From the NCBI GenBank assembly GCA_964630665.1, contig CAZVVN010000006.1, positions 13,407-77,406 of the forward strand: 64,000 bases of DNA, in the 5' to 3' direction. Source of the DNA: UBA9619 sp964630665. GTDB taxonomy: Bacteria > Pseudomonadota > Gammaproteobacteria > Arenicellales > UBA868. Numbering within the stretch: the stretch's first letter is position 1; every line of letters starts with the position of its first letter. The position numbers and the translations under genes were made by a program. This document shows positions 17,717-26,163 of the stretch, one piece after another. Under the pieces are notes generated by a model that worked only from the letters and a program-made list of their open reading frames with translations, was not told the origin of the DNA and ran no database searches.

Positions 17717-17796
17717 GCCGGGCCTGTGCCGCAGGCCGGCAAAGAAAAGCGGCGCCTCTACAGCCGATACCAACCAGGCTGAAAGAGTCGCCGCTT
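17717..17796. other. Two adjacent inverted repeats between binding-protein and permease genes
   Basis: One hairpin lies at 17717-17740 (GCCGGGCCTG ... CAGGCCGGC, one bulge). A second lies at 17748-17796, with perfect 8-bp outer arms AAGCGGCG/CGCCGCTT and an inner CAGCC/GGCTG stem. Hairpins in this position often protect the upstream binding-protein mRNA and lower permease expression. That role is inference. No T-run was seen. Confidence 0.4.
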
Positions 17797-17900
17797 GCTC
17801 ATTCTCCCGAGCGCAGGTGTCACCCGGGCATCCACACCCAGCCAGGCTATCCCTGGCCGGTCCCGGTTCAAGCCCACCCATGCCGCGGGCAGACCTCTGA

Positions 17901-19190
17901 TCAGGCCGTCAGGAACTCGGTCCAGCGCTTGACCAGGTAGTCGTTCTCTTTCATCAGCGAGTTCCACACACCGATATTAGAGAAACGATCCCAGTACGAC
18001 CCACCATCCCGGACCTCACCTTTAGGTACCAGCGGATTACCGAACGGGTCCATCAGTTCCTTGGCCGCAGGCTTGCCCAGGTACCAGTAGTCCCACTCTT
18101 CCGGCTCAAGATGCTTCTTGACGTTCTCGGTCTGGGACATGTAGTACCCCTGTCGGGCCACAAACGCGCCACCCCAACCGCTCAACCACCAGTTGATATA
18201 CTCGTAGGCCTGATCGAGTTTCTTACCGGACACCTTGTTCGAAATCGACAGTCCACCGTGCCAGCCACGATAACCTTCTTTGAGGTCAGCATAGATACAC
18301 GGCACACCTTCCGACCTGATTGCAGTCACTGCAGGCGACCACATGCTCTCGACCGCGACTTCACCTGAGACCATGAGGTTGACGGACTGACCGAATGTCT
18401 CCCAGAACGCGCGGAAATGACCTTCCTGCTTTTTCTCGATCAGGAAGTCGATCAAAACATCGATTTCCTCACGAGTCATATCCCCCTTGTCCTTGAAATC
18501 GATCAGCCCAATAGCCTCTGCTGCCATGGCCGCGTCCATAACACCGATCTGCGGCACGTTCAAAAGTGCAGTTCTGCCCCGGTACTTCTCATCAAACAGC
18601 TCACCCCAACTCTCCAGCTTGCCACCGGTCTCTTCCGGGTTGTATCCCAGCGTGTCAGCGTTGTGCCAAGTCGGTACGGCTGAGACCCAGCGTGTCGGGC
18701 CATCCACCAGATCACCGCTTTCGTTCAGCCACAACTTCCGGAAAGGTGCGTCGCCGTCACCTTCCTTGGAGTCAGGTGTGAGCTTGCCTTTCTTGCTCAG
18801 GTCAGAGATAGAGTCCCACTCCTTGACCCGAGTAGTGTCTGTCGGGTGCCAGACTTTGGCTGGAATGAAGACGTCAAAGTCGTTGTAGTACCCTTCGGCG
18901 ATGTCGTACTGGTCATTCTGGTTGAGCATCTTGCCGAACATGGCGCCATAACCCAGTGCCTGACCACGGATCTCGAATCCCAGGTCCTTAGAGGCCTGAG
19001 CCTGGATCTCGTTGATGATACTGACACCCAGACCAATGGTGCGCAGCGGTTCATTTCCCGTCGAGATGTAAGGGAAACTGGCGGCCACCGTGCCGGCCGC
19101 AACAGCTTTTGCCGTGGTTCCCATGAACTCACGGCGGGTAACATCAGTGCGCCCTTTGGCGGCGCTCCGTTTCTTCGTGGTGTCTGTCAT
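17901..19190 (-). CDS. Tat-exported ABC solute-binding protein, PotD/PotF-like
   Basis: This 429-residue protein starts at ATG 19190 after AAGGAGG. The N-terminus has TRREFMG followed by a hydrophobic stretch (AVAAGTVAASF), fitting a twin-arginine signal peptide and periplasmic location. The mature part resembles family 1/PotD binding proteins, with GYGAMFGKMLN, TWHNADTLGYNPEE, WGELFDEKYRGRTALLNVP and YINWWLSGWGGAFVARQGYY. It is longer than spermidine-binding PotD (about 350 residues), so a different ligand is likely. It precedes the permease genes on the same strand, with hairpins between them. A 20-bp tandem repeat lies just before its ribosome site. Confidence 0.9.
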   Translation of the reverse strand: MTDTTKKRSAAKGRTDVTRREFMGTTAKAVAAGTVAASFPYISTGNEPLRTIGLGVSIINEIQAQASKDLGFEIRGQALGYGAMFGKMLNQNDQYDIAEGYYNDFDVFIPAKVWHPTDTTRVKEWDSISDLSKKGKLTPDSKEGDGDAPFRKLWLNESGDLVDGPTRWVSAVPTWHNADTLGYNPEETGGKLESWGELFDEKYRGRTALLNVPQIGVMDAAMAAEAIGLIDFKDKGDMTREEIDVLIDFLIEKKQEGHFRAFWETFGQSVNLMVSGEVAVESMWSPAVTAIRSEGVPCIYADLKEGYRGWHGGLSISNKVSGKKLDQAYEYINWWLSGWGGAFVARQGYYMSQTENVKKHLEPEEWDYWYLGKPAAKELMDPFGNPLVPKGEVRDGGSYWDRFSNIGVWNSLMKENDYLVKRWTEFLTA

Positions 19191-19208
19191 TTTTCAGTGT
19201 CCTCCTTG

Positions 19209-19247
19209 GTTTACTAAGTTGAACGAGTGTTTACTAAGTTGAACGAG
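19209..19247. repeat. Tandem 19-bp direct repeat before the binding-protein gene
   Basis: GTTTACTAAGTTGAACGAG occurs twice, at 19209-19227 and 19229-19247 (period 20 bp). It ends immediately before the AAGGAGG ribosome site of the minus-strand binding-protein gene. Each copy contains ACT-A-AGT, a small inverted repeat. It could be a pair of regulator sites or a recent local duplication. Confidence 0.75.
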
Positions 19248-19381
19248 CTCCTGGTCATCCACGATACCAAATATCTTCAACGGGACAAATACCTCCTTGA
19301 CACCTGTGCAGTCAGGCCAGCAGTGAAAAATTTCCACATTTTCGATTCAGGCTCCAGGTGTTACCTTTCAAGAATCAAGAC

Positions 19382-19843
19382 TTATGCCCTGACCGGTCGA
19401 ATCAGCTTCAGCAGCCAGAAAATAACACAGAATATACCCGTGATGATCACCAGGGCGATCGTCGCTGCAATACGCCTGCCGAAATCCGCGTCAAACCCAT
19501 GGCCGCTCTGCAACAGATAAGTACAGACGTTCTGGACCGCCTGCAGGGTCGCACCACCGCTCAACAGAATCGCCGTGAAAGTCGATCCTCTCAAAGAGGT
19601 CAGAACCATCGATTCGATGCTGCGCTGCTGGACGATATGTACCTTATAGGCGTGCCAGTGAAATGTGCAGAATCCGATGATGCCGATTATCAGAGCAGCC
19701 CAGAAAATCGCATTGCTGTAGGTCACCCCATTGAGGACCAGAGTAAAGAGGTCCTCAAATGGCTGGAAGAAATAAAGGAACACCAGGACGAGAATGAGCA
19801 GGAGAAATCCTACCAGCGTCCAGAACCACTGCCATCCTGTCAT
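19382..19843 (-). CDS. Four-helix membrane protein of unknown function (set B)
   Basis: I start at ATG 19843 (153 residues); a TTG 15 bases upstream is in frame. Four hydrophobic helices are seen, at about residues 3-27, 42-62, 78-102 and 125-147. GATLQAVQ and DADFGRRI match GATIQAVE and DAAFGRRL of the protein at 6839-7405, and YSNAIFWAALI matches FSNILFWFASL. The two are clear paralogues, one in each hydantoinase set. The function is unknown. It is transcribed in the same direction as hyuAB set B and the Pot-type transporter. Confidence 0.78.
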   Translation of the reverse strand: MTGWQWFWTLVGFLLLILVLVFLYFFQPFEDLFTLVLNGVTYSNAIFWAALIIGIIGFCTFHWHAYKVHIVQQRSIESMVLTSLRGSTFTAILLSGGATLQAVQNVCTYLLQSGHGFDADFGRRIAATIALVIITGIFCVIFWLLKLIRPVRA

Positions 19844-19914
19844 ATTCACTGCACCCAAAAATCTGTGGCCAATCGGAAATCCTATCCCGATCGTGCCTTA
19901 CTAAACGCTAGTTA

Positions 19915-19927
19915 TTACCCAGGGTAA
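19915..19927. promoter_or_regulatory. Inverted repeat upstream of the set B four-helix gene
   Basis: TTACCC-A-GGGTAA is a perfect 6-bp inverted repeat with a single central base. It lies about 70 bases upstream of the four-helix gene start, in the 183-base gap after the ten-helix membrane protein. It may be an operator; evidence is position and symmetry only. Confidence 0.25.
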
Positions 19928-20026
19928 GTGCGCTCGAGCCCATGTAATCTGAACCAAATCGTGCTCGAATTCAAGCAAACACCGCCCGGCGGGCTGTCAG
20001 ACCCATGCCCACTCCAGCAAGTGCCC

Positions 20027-21070
20027 TCAAGGAATAGCCCTCAACAGCAACACAGCAAAAAGAATGACAAAAATACTGTCCCGTGCCGGTCCACCACCGT
20101 GACGATCAGTACCCCGGGTCGCGATCAGTGCAATGATCTCGATAATCAGGAATATCAGCGCAAGTACGGCGAACGGCCATACGCTGGACCACCAGGACAC
20201 GTCCTCCGATACTTCCAGTCCACGGTGCATCCGCCAAATTTGAAGCAACAACGGGATGATCGTGAAGTAACCATAGGCCACCAGGAACCGGTAGCGGGTC
20301 ACCTTTCGATCGAGTAGCCAGAAGGTAAAAAAGAACAAGACAAGATTGAGTAAATCCCAAAACAGAACGTTGTAGTTTTCATTGCCGCCGTGTCTGACCA
20401 GGTTTAGGAACCCCAGAAACAGCAGAAAGGTCGCCGCATCGCAGAACACCCACTCCCTGAATGGTTCTCCTTTACCCTTGATCGACCAAGAGCGTGTCGC
20501 TTTGTCGAACAGCAGTACCAGCGACACTCCGAGAACTGCGGGATAAAGCAGGTAGACCACAAGCCGGTACTGATCGACCTTGTCGACAAAGGTCCAGTTC
20601 AACACCAGAAACGCGAGAACAAGTGCCGCCAGGCCCAGAAGCCGGGTTCCGCCCGGTGTCTGCGATAGTTCCGGATCGGTCGTATCCGCTACCGCGCCGG
20701 CGTCACGGGTTGTGGATCGCCCTCGGACGATCATGCCGACCAGGAAAGCAATCAGTGCGACCGTGCCGATGACCAGCATCGCAACCAGAAATACCAGGGA
20801 ACGTGTATCTCCCCGCCAGGAATCGCCACCCTCCATTCCACCGGGATAGAGGAAGACAATAATCACAATCACTGCAACGACGACCGCTACCAGGGCGAGA
20901 ACTGCCAGCAGATATTCGAACCACCGGGCCCCGGCACGGGCAGATCCTGGAGCGGTAGCCCGCGCACCGCTTGCGACCCGCCGTACGACCAGGTGGACAC
21001 AGAACGCAACAAGCGCTGCAGCCGCGATCGCGGCCATGACCAGGATAAATATCAGGGATTGTGTTTCCAA
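20027..21070 (-). CDS. Polytopic membrane protein of unknown function (about ten helices)
   Basis: This 347-residue protein is mostly hydrophobic and has about ten predicted helices. Its N-terminal part is a repeat: SLIFILVMAAIAAAALVAFCVHLVVR near residue 5 aligns with SLVFLVAMLVIGTVALIAFLVGMIVR near residue 90, each followed by a polar Arg/Thr-rich loop and then another helix. I recognise no family. It lies 72 bases after hyuB set B and upstream of the four-helix paralogue, all on the minus strand. A role in the membrane part of the hydantoinase system is inferred from position only. Confidence 0.75.
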   Translation of the reverse strand: METQSLIFILVMAAIAAAALVAFCVHLVVRRVASGARATAPGSARAGARWFEYLLAVLALVAVVVAVIVIIVFLYPGGMEGGDSWRGDTRSLVFLVAMLVIGTVALIAFLVGMIVRGRSTTRDAGAVADTTDPELSQTPGGTRLLGLAALVLAFLVLNWTFVDKVDQYRLVVYLLYPAVLGVSLVLLFDKATRSWSIKGKGEPFREWVFCDAATFLLFLGFLNLVRHGGNENYNVLFWDLLNLVLFFFTFWLLDRKVTRYRFLVAYGYFTIIPLLLQIWRMHRGLEVSEDVSWWSSVWPFAVLALIFLIIEIIALIATRGTDRHGGGPARDSIFVILFAVLLLRAIP

Positions 21071-21142
21071 ACGTTTGCCTCCGACTCAGGAACTCAAGAT
21101 TTCACGACAGGCAGGTAGTCTGAAACCCTTCGATCCCCGCAG

Positions 21143-23302
21143 TCAGTTATCTCGCAGAACTTTCTGCGCACATTTGAACAGGCTCTGGTCGGCGGCAGCC
21201 TGAAGGCGTGCGCCGATCGATGATGCGCTGGGGTTCTCATCGGTACCGGTTTCGCTGGCATAGGTGCCGTTGGCCCGCAACTCACCACGCACTTCGGCAA
21301 AACCTCGGCGAGAGGAGTAATAAACGACGTCAAAACTCCAGGCCTCACCAAACGCCTCGCGCAGGGATTCGATCGTTGAATCACGGCTCTGGCTTACACC
21401 AGAAACCGCTGTTTCAACGGCGGTCGACCTTCGGCCGGGTGCAGTCCGCTGGGCTGTTTCAGAGGTCGCAAGCCGTGATTCTCTGAGCGCAACCTCTTCG
21501 GGGCTGCGATCCCGGCTTTCACTCAGGGTCCCAGCCGGCTGACTGCGCATCTGGGCGCGGAGCGATTCGGTGGCAGTGTCATTGACCCTTTCTGCAGCCA
21601 GATCAACAACCACACCATAGGCCGCCTTAGCGTGTTCCACCGTACAGAAATCGTCCAGTACATCTTCTAGAACCTGCGACGCTGGACGTTCCAGTGGGTC
21701 GCCGTATCCGCCGCCACACGGTGCGTAGAACGCGTGAACCTCACCGGCTTTGATCTTCAGGCCGGAGAACTTGGCCGGCATCTGTTGAATGTCATCCGGA
21801 TCATCGACGTTGTAGATCTCGACCTTGCCGGTTGTTCCCGGCCAACCGCCGAATATGCCCCAAGGCACGTCATGGTGCCGTTCGTTTTCGTGGGTGATGA
21901 AACCGTCGGTGAGCACGCGCTGGGACTTGACCACACCGATACCACCGCGAAAGCGCCCGGCTCCGGGCAGCACATCGTCGCGAAGCTCATAACGGTCACA
22001 GATCATCGGCAAGTGCATCGCGAGGTCTTCCAGCGGATTGTTACGCGTATTGGCCATCAGGTTATCTATGCTGTCCGGGCCATCGGAGAGCGGCCGACCT
22101 CCATAGGCGCCCTCGTTGACTTCCAGAAAGACCCAGTAATCACCCGATGGCCTGACTCCCGAATAAGAGACAAAAGACAGCGACGCGGAACTGCCAGCGA
22201 TGATCTGATCGGGTAGAACCGGCGCCAGAGCCTTATAAATGAGGTCGATCACCCGGTTGACCTGGGTAAACCTTGCTTCTGCGGCAGCAGGAAACTCAGG
22301 GTTGTAGATCGAACCTTTGGGCGCGATCACCTTGATCGGTCGGAACGAACCTTCGTTGGACGGCACCTGGATCTCCGAGGTTTCGGCATCCAGCAGCAAA
22401 GAGCGGATCGCGCAGAAACATGCGACTTTAGTCGAACCTTCAAATGGCACGTTAAATCCGGTCTCGACCTGGTCTGATGAACCGGTCAGGTCGATCTCAA
22501 TCGAATCGCCTTGAACCCGCACGCAGACCTTGATGGGCAAGCGTACGTCGCGGTTTTTGCCGTCATCATCCAGATAACCTTCCGCACGGTATTCACCATC
22601 CGGAATCTTGTCGATCTTCTGCCTCAGTATCCGCTCGGTGTAGTCCATCAGCTGGCCGGTGGCTGCCAGGATCGTGTCCTTCCCATAACGCTCCATGAGT
22701 TCGACAAAGCGCCGCACACCCAGCTTGGCAGAGGCGATCTGAGCCTCTATATCACTTTGCAACTGTTTGGCAGCGCGGCTGTTTCGTCCCAGAAACTCCC
22801 ACAGGGCGTCATTGCGGACACCCCTTTCATAGAGCTTGGTACCGGCAAACAGCATGCCCTCGGCATAGACATCCGGTATATCGATGATCAACCCCGGGGT
22901 GGCCGCTCCGATATCTAGATGATGCGCGGTGTTAGCTGCAAAACCGACCAGCTGGTCCTGATAAAAACAGGGAATCACAATGGCAAGGTCAGGCGAGTGA
23001 CTGGCTCCGAAGTAGGGGTGGTTGTGAAGCACCACGTCGCCCTCGTTCCAGACACCACCTTGCAGTGACTCCTGGATGCCGTACAGGTAACCAGGCAGAG
23101 AACCAATGTGCAACGGTGTCGACTCCGATTCACACAAAGTGTTGAAATCAGTATCAAACAGGCCGGCACCGAGATCCTGCGATTCGCGAATGATCGACGA
23201 GAAGGACATCCGGTAAAGGATATGGCCCATCTCCTCGGCGATGGTATCCAGCGCGCCGCTGATGACCTGTAAAGTGATCGGATCTAGTTCGTCAGCTGCC
23301 AT
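21143..23302 (-). CDS. hyuB: Hydantoinase subunit B with a C-terminal extra module (set B)
   Basis: About 719 residues from ATG 23302; a GTG lies directly before it. The HyuB domain starts at ELDPITLQVISGALDTIAEEMG and reaches CGGGYGDPLERP near residue 550. After that come about 90 residues of polar low-complexity linker rich in Ser, Arg and Glu. A module of about 79 residues closes the protein (FGEAWSFDVV, AEVRGELRANG, AAADQSLFKCAQKVL). This module matches the N-terminal extension of the HyuB at 9758 and the protein at 5605, so the same unit sits at opposite ends of two HyuB paralogues. The gene starts 24 bases after hyuA set B ends. Confidence 0.92.
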   Translation of the reverse strand: MAADELDPITLQVISGALDTIAEEMGHILYRMSFSSIIRESQDLGAGLFDTDFNTLCESESTPLHIGSLPGYLYGIQESLQGGVWNEGDVVLHNHPYFGASHSPDLAIVIPCFYQDQLVGFAANTAHHLDIGAATPGLIIDIPDVYAEGMLFAGTKLYERGVRNDALWEFLGRNSRAAKQLQSDIEAQIASAKLGVRRFVELMERYGKDTILAATGQLMDYTERILRQKIDKIPDGEYRAEGYLDDDGKNRDVRLPIKVCVRVQGDSIEIDLTGSSDQVETGFNVPFEGSTKVACFCAIRSLLLDAETSEIQVPSNEGSFRPIKVIAPKGSIYNPEFPAAAEARFTQVNRVIDLIYKALAPVLPDQIIAGSSASLSFVSYSGVRPSGDYWVFLEVNEGAYGGRPLSDGPDSIDNLMANTRNNPLEDLAMHLPMICDRYELRDDVLPGAGRFRGGIGVVKSQRVLTDGFITHENERHHDVPWGIFGGWPGTTGKVEIYNVDDPDDIQQMPAKFSGLKIKAGEVHAFYAPCGGGYGDPLERPASQVLEDVLDDFCTVEHAKAAYGVVVDLAAERVNDTATESLRAQMRSQPAGTLSESRDRSPEEVALRESRLATSETAQRTAPGRRSTAVETAVSGVSQSRDSTIESLREAFGEAWSFDVVYYSSRRGFAEVRGELRANGTYASETGTDENPSASSIGARLQAAADQSLFKCAQKVLRDN

Positions 23303-23326
23303 CACTTATATGCCCATGACGGGTAT

Positions 23327-25402
23327 TTAGTTGCTGCGCTCAATCGTCAGATTGCCGAACACACCGGTATGCGCTACGTAACCGGGCGGGATCAGTATGG
23401 TGGAGTTATGCTGTATGACGATCGACGGACCGGTGAGGATATGGCCCGCCCGCAATCGGCCCCGATCATATCGAGGCGTCTGTACGGCCCGTCCGTCGTC
23501 AAAAACCGTTTCGCGATGATAGAGAAGCGCTTCCTCCACCGTGCTGCCACCGGCCTCTTCCAGACTCGAAACCTTCAAAGGCGTCACCCGCTCCATACCA
23601 ATTACCCGAATGGTGATCAACTCCACCTCCCCGTCCTCGAACGCATAGCCATAGTCCAGACGGTGCTGCGCGTGAAAACCGGCGACGATGTTCGGCACGT
23701 TGTCCTGGGTCACTTCACCTTCGGGTATGTCCGCTCTCAACTCAAAGCCCTGCCCGTGATACCGGCACTCGGCAATGCGCTGAAACTGCTGACGGGCGGC
23801 CGGAACACCGTCGTTCTCAAGGTCTTTCCGGCACTCGGCTACCAGATCGCTGACCAGGGTGTTCATTCTCTCTATCGTGTCGGCGGAAACCTCCGACAGT
23901 GAACTGATCAGGGAACGTGCATGCTCGTACTGCATGTCGGTCTGCAGCAGGCCCATCGCGGCCGTGATCCCCGGAGCCACAGGGACGATGACGTTCTTTG
24001 CCGACACCGCCTCGGCCAAGGCAACGCCGTGCAGAGGCCCGGCTCCGCCGAACGGCATCAGGGAGAATTCCCGTGGATCGACACCGCGGGCCACCGAGTT
24101 CGAACGGATCGCCAGAGCCATGTTCGAGTTGATTACCTTGATAACCCCGAGGGCCGCATCAGTCACAGAGACCCCGAGCGGCCGGGCAATTTTGTTCTCA
24201 ACTGCGCGCCTGGCAAGTTCCTCATCAAGAAGAAGGTCACCGCCCAGCATCTTGTCTGCATCCAGACGGCCAAGAACCACTTGGGCATCGGTTACCGTCG
24301 GTTCCTCGCCGCCAAGCCCGTAACAGGCGGGGCCCGGGTCAGCCCCTGCCGAACGGGGTCCGACATGGAAACCACCGGCAGAATCGACATAAGCAATCGA
24401 GCCACCGCCGGCACCGATGGTTACCAGATCGATCATCGGGACCAGTATCGGGTGACCGCTGATGTAGGAATCCCGGGCATTCATGATCTTTATCTGGCCG
24501 CCGGGTATGGTACTGATATCTGCAGAAGTTCCACCAATGTCGACAGTGATCATGTTCTCACTGCCGGACCAGAGCCCTTCTGACTTTCCGCCGATCACAC
24601 CCCCGGCGGGCCCGGACATCAGCATGTTGACCGCTCGACGTGAACTCGCCTCGATGGTTGAAATACTGCCGTTCGACTGCATGACCCGAAGATTCGCCCT
24701 GAAACCTTCACTGCTCAGTTTTCCCTGCAGGTTGCTCAGGTAGAAGGAGGTGCTTGGACCGACAAATGCGTTCATTGCGGCAGTCGAAAAACGCTCGTAT
24801 TCACGCAGCACGTTGGCGACATCGGAGGATGTACAGACAAACACGCCTGGCATCTCCTGTTCGACGATCGCCCGGGCCTGGCGTTCGTGGCTGTCGTTGA
24901 GAAAGGAAAAAAGAAACCCGATGACGACAGACTGTATCCCCCGTTTCTTGAACAACGCCACCGCTTCAAGCACTTCGTTTTCATTCAGCGGGGTCTCGAC
25001 TTCTCCGGTGGGTGGCATGATCCTTTCTGTCACCGGGATCCGATTGCGCCGCTTGACCAGTGCCCGGCTCTGCCAGGGTACGTCGAAATGCAGGGAGAAA
25101 TTATGTGGCCGCTTGTGCCGCCCGATATGAAGAATGTCCCGGAAATTCCGGGTCGTGATCATCCCGACCTCGGCTCCGTTATGCTCGAGCGTGATGTTCG
25201 TCGCGACCGTTGTGCCATGGACAATCAACTCGATCTCGTCAGGCTTGACCTGGGCCTGCTCACACAACTCGGAAAGCCCCTTGAGAACACCTTCAGACTG
25301 ATCCTGCGGGGTGCTCGCGACCTTGTGAAAGTAGACCCCGTGGTCGGCTTCGAGCACCAGATCGGTGTTCGTACCTCCGACATCAACGCCTACTCTAGCC
25401 AT
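23327..25402 (-). CDS. hyuA: Hydantoinase/oxoprolinase subunit A (set B)
   Basis: This 691-residue protein is paralogous to the one at 7675. It has VGVDVGGTNTDLVLE at the start, IVHGTTVATNITLE, TVDIGGTSADIS, DPGPACYGLGG and LMPFGGAGPLHG. The ATP-binding actin-like core is intact. It should pair with the HyuB encoded 24 bases downstream to open a cyclic amide at the cost of ATP. The cysteine-hydrolase gene lies 61 bases upstream on the same strand. No clear ribosome site precedes the ATG. The two sets may differ in substrate, or may form a mixed complex; the sequence cannot decide. Confidence 0.93.
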   Translation of the reverse strand: MARVGVDVGGTNTDLVLEADHGVYFHKVASTPQDQSEGVLKGLSELCEQAQVKPDEIELIVHGTTVATNITLEHNGAEVGMITTRNFRDILHIGRHKRPHNFSLHFDVPWQSRALVKRRNRIPVTERIMPPTGEVETPLNENEVLEAVALFKKRGIQSVVIGFLFSFLNDSHERQARAIVEQEMPGVFVCTSSDVANVLREYERFSTAAMNAFVGPSTSFYLSNLQGKLSSEGFRANLRVMQSNGSISTIEASSRRAVNMLMSGPAGGVIGGKSEGLWSGSENMITVDIGGTSADISTIPGGQIKIMNARDSYISGHPILVPMIDLVTIGAGGGSIAYVDSAGGFHVGPRSAGADPGPACYGLGGEEPTVTDAQVVLGRLDADKMLGGDLLLDEELARRAVENKIARPLGVSVTDAALGVIKVINSNMALAIRSNSVARGVDPREFSLMPFGGAGPLHGVALAEAVSAKNVIVPVAPGITAAMGLLQTDMQYEHARSLISSLSEVSADTIERMNTLVSDLVAECRKDLENDGVPAARQQFQRIAECRYHGQGFELRADIPEGEVTQDNVPNIVAGFHAQHRLDYGYAFEDGEVELITIRVIGMERVTPLKVSSLEEAGGSTVEEALLYHRETVFDDGRAVQTPRYDRGRLRAGHILTGPSIVIQHNSTILIPPGYVAHTGVFGNLTIERSN

Positions 25403-25463
25403 GATCGCGGTCCATTGGCCGGTCGCATCTGACGTTCAGTTTCCCCGATCTCATGGTCTGGTG

Positions 25464-26159
25464 TCATGCGACCTCATGTTGCGAGCCCGATTCGACCGTG
25501 GCAAGGTAGTCCAGCACCCGGCTCAGTGGCTCGACATCGCCGAACTTGGCGTCTATATCGAACAGATTCCATTCAGTCACTGCCGGTACGCGGTCTCCTA
25601 CGGCCTCTCGGACCACGATCGGCCGAAACCCCTCGGCAATCGCGTCTTCTGTGGTGTGTCTCACACAACCGGCCATCGTGACGCCGGTAATGATTACTGT
25701 ATCCACGTCCTGTGCCCGCAGGAAACCTGCCAGATAGGTTCCGTGAAATCCACTGGCACGTTTCTTCTCTATCACCATCTCGTTGTCGAGCGGCGCAATT
25801 CGGTCATCGATAGCACAAGTTTCACTGCCGGCCTGCAGTAACTCCGCCGGAATCTTCTTGTGCCACAGACCCATGTCCGTGGGATCGCCTTGGGTGACAT
25901 TGTAGGCGGTGGTCGTGAACACGATCGGAATACCAGCGGCGCGGGACGCTTTGAGCAAAGCCTGGGTAGAAGGGATGATGACATCCATGTTGTCGCAGAA
26001 AAAGACATTGCCGGGGCGGGTCCAGGCATTGGCAAGGTCGATATTCAAAAGTGCCGGACGCTTGCCGAATCCGATCCGCCGCTGGAATCCCCGCTCCTTG
26101 TACAGCGCCGAATCAATGGCGAAGATCTTGTCTAATGCATCCTGAATCTCGTCTGACAT
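25464..26159 (-). CDS. Cysteine hydrolase, N-carbamoylsarcosine amidase / isochorismatase family (set B)
   Basis: This 231-residue enzyme has the triad Asp41 (ALLNIDLANAW), Lys132/133 (VIEKKRASGFHGT) and Cys165 (TGVTMAGCVRHTTEDA). It aligns along its length with the set A protein at 6075, including RIAP, DVDTVIITG, VVREAVGDR and NLFDIDAKFGDVE (DMDAKYCDVE there). The likely reaction is hydrolysis of an N-carbamoyl or amide compound. It is the first gene of the minus-strand set B run and lies downstream of the palindrome at 26254-26270. AGGA lies about 11 bases before the ATG. Confidence 0.88.
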   Translation of the reverse strand: MSDEIQDALDKIFAIDSALYKERGFQRRIGFGKRPALLNIDLANAWTRPGNVFFCDNMDVIIPSTQALLKASRAAGIPIVFTTTAYNVTQGDPTDMGLWHKKIPAELLQAGSETCAIDDRIAPLDNEMVIEKKRASGFHGTYLAGFLRAQDVDTVIITGVTMAGCVRHTTEDAIAEGFRPIVVREAVGDRVPAVTEWNLFDIDAKFGDVEPLSRVLDYLATVESGSQHEVA

Positions 26160-26163
26160 TTGC

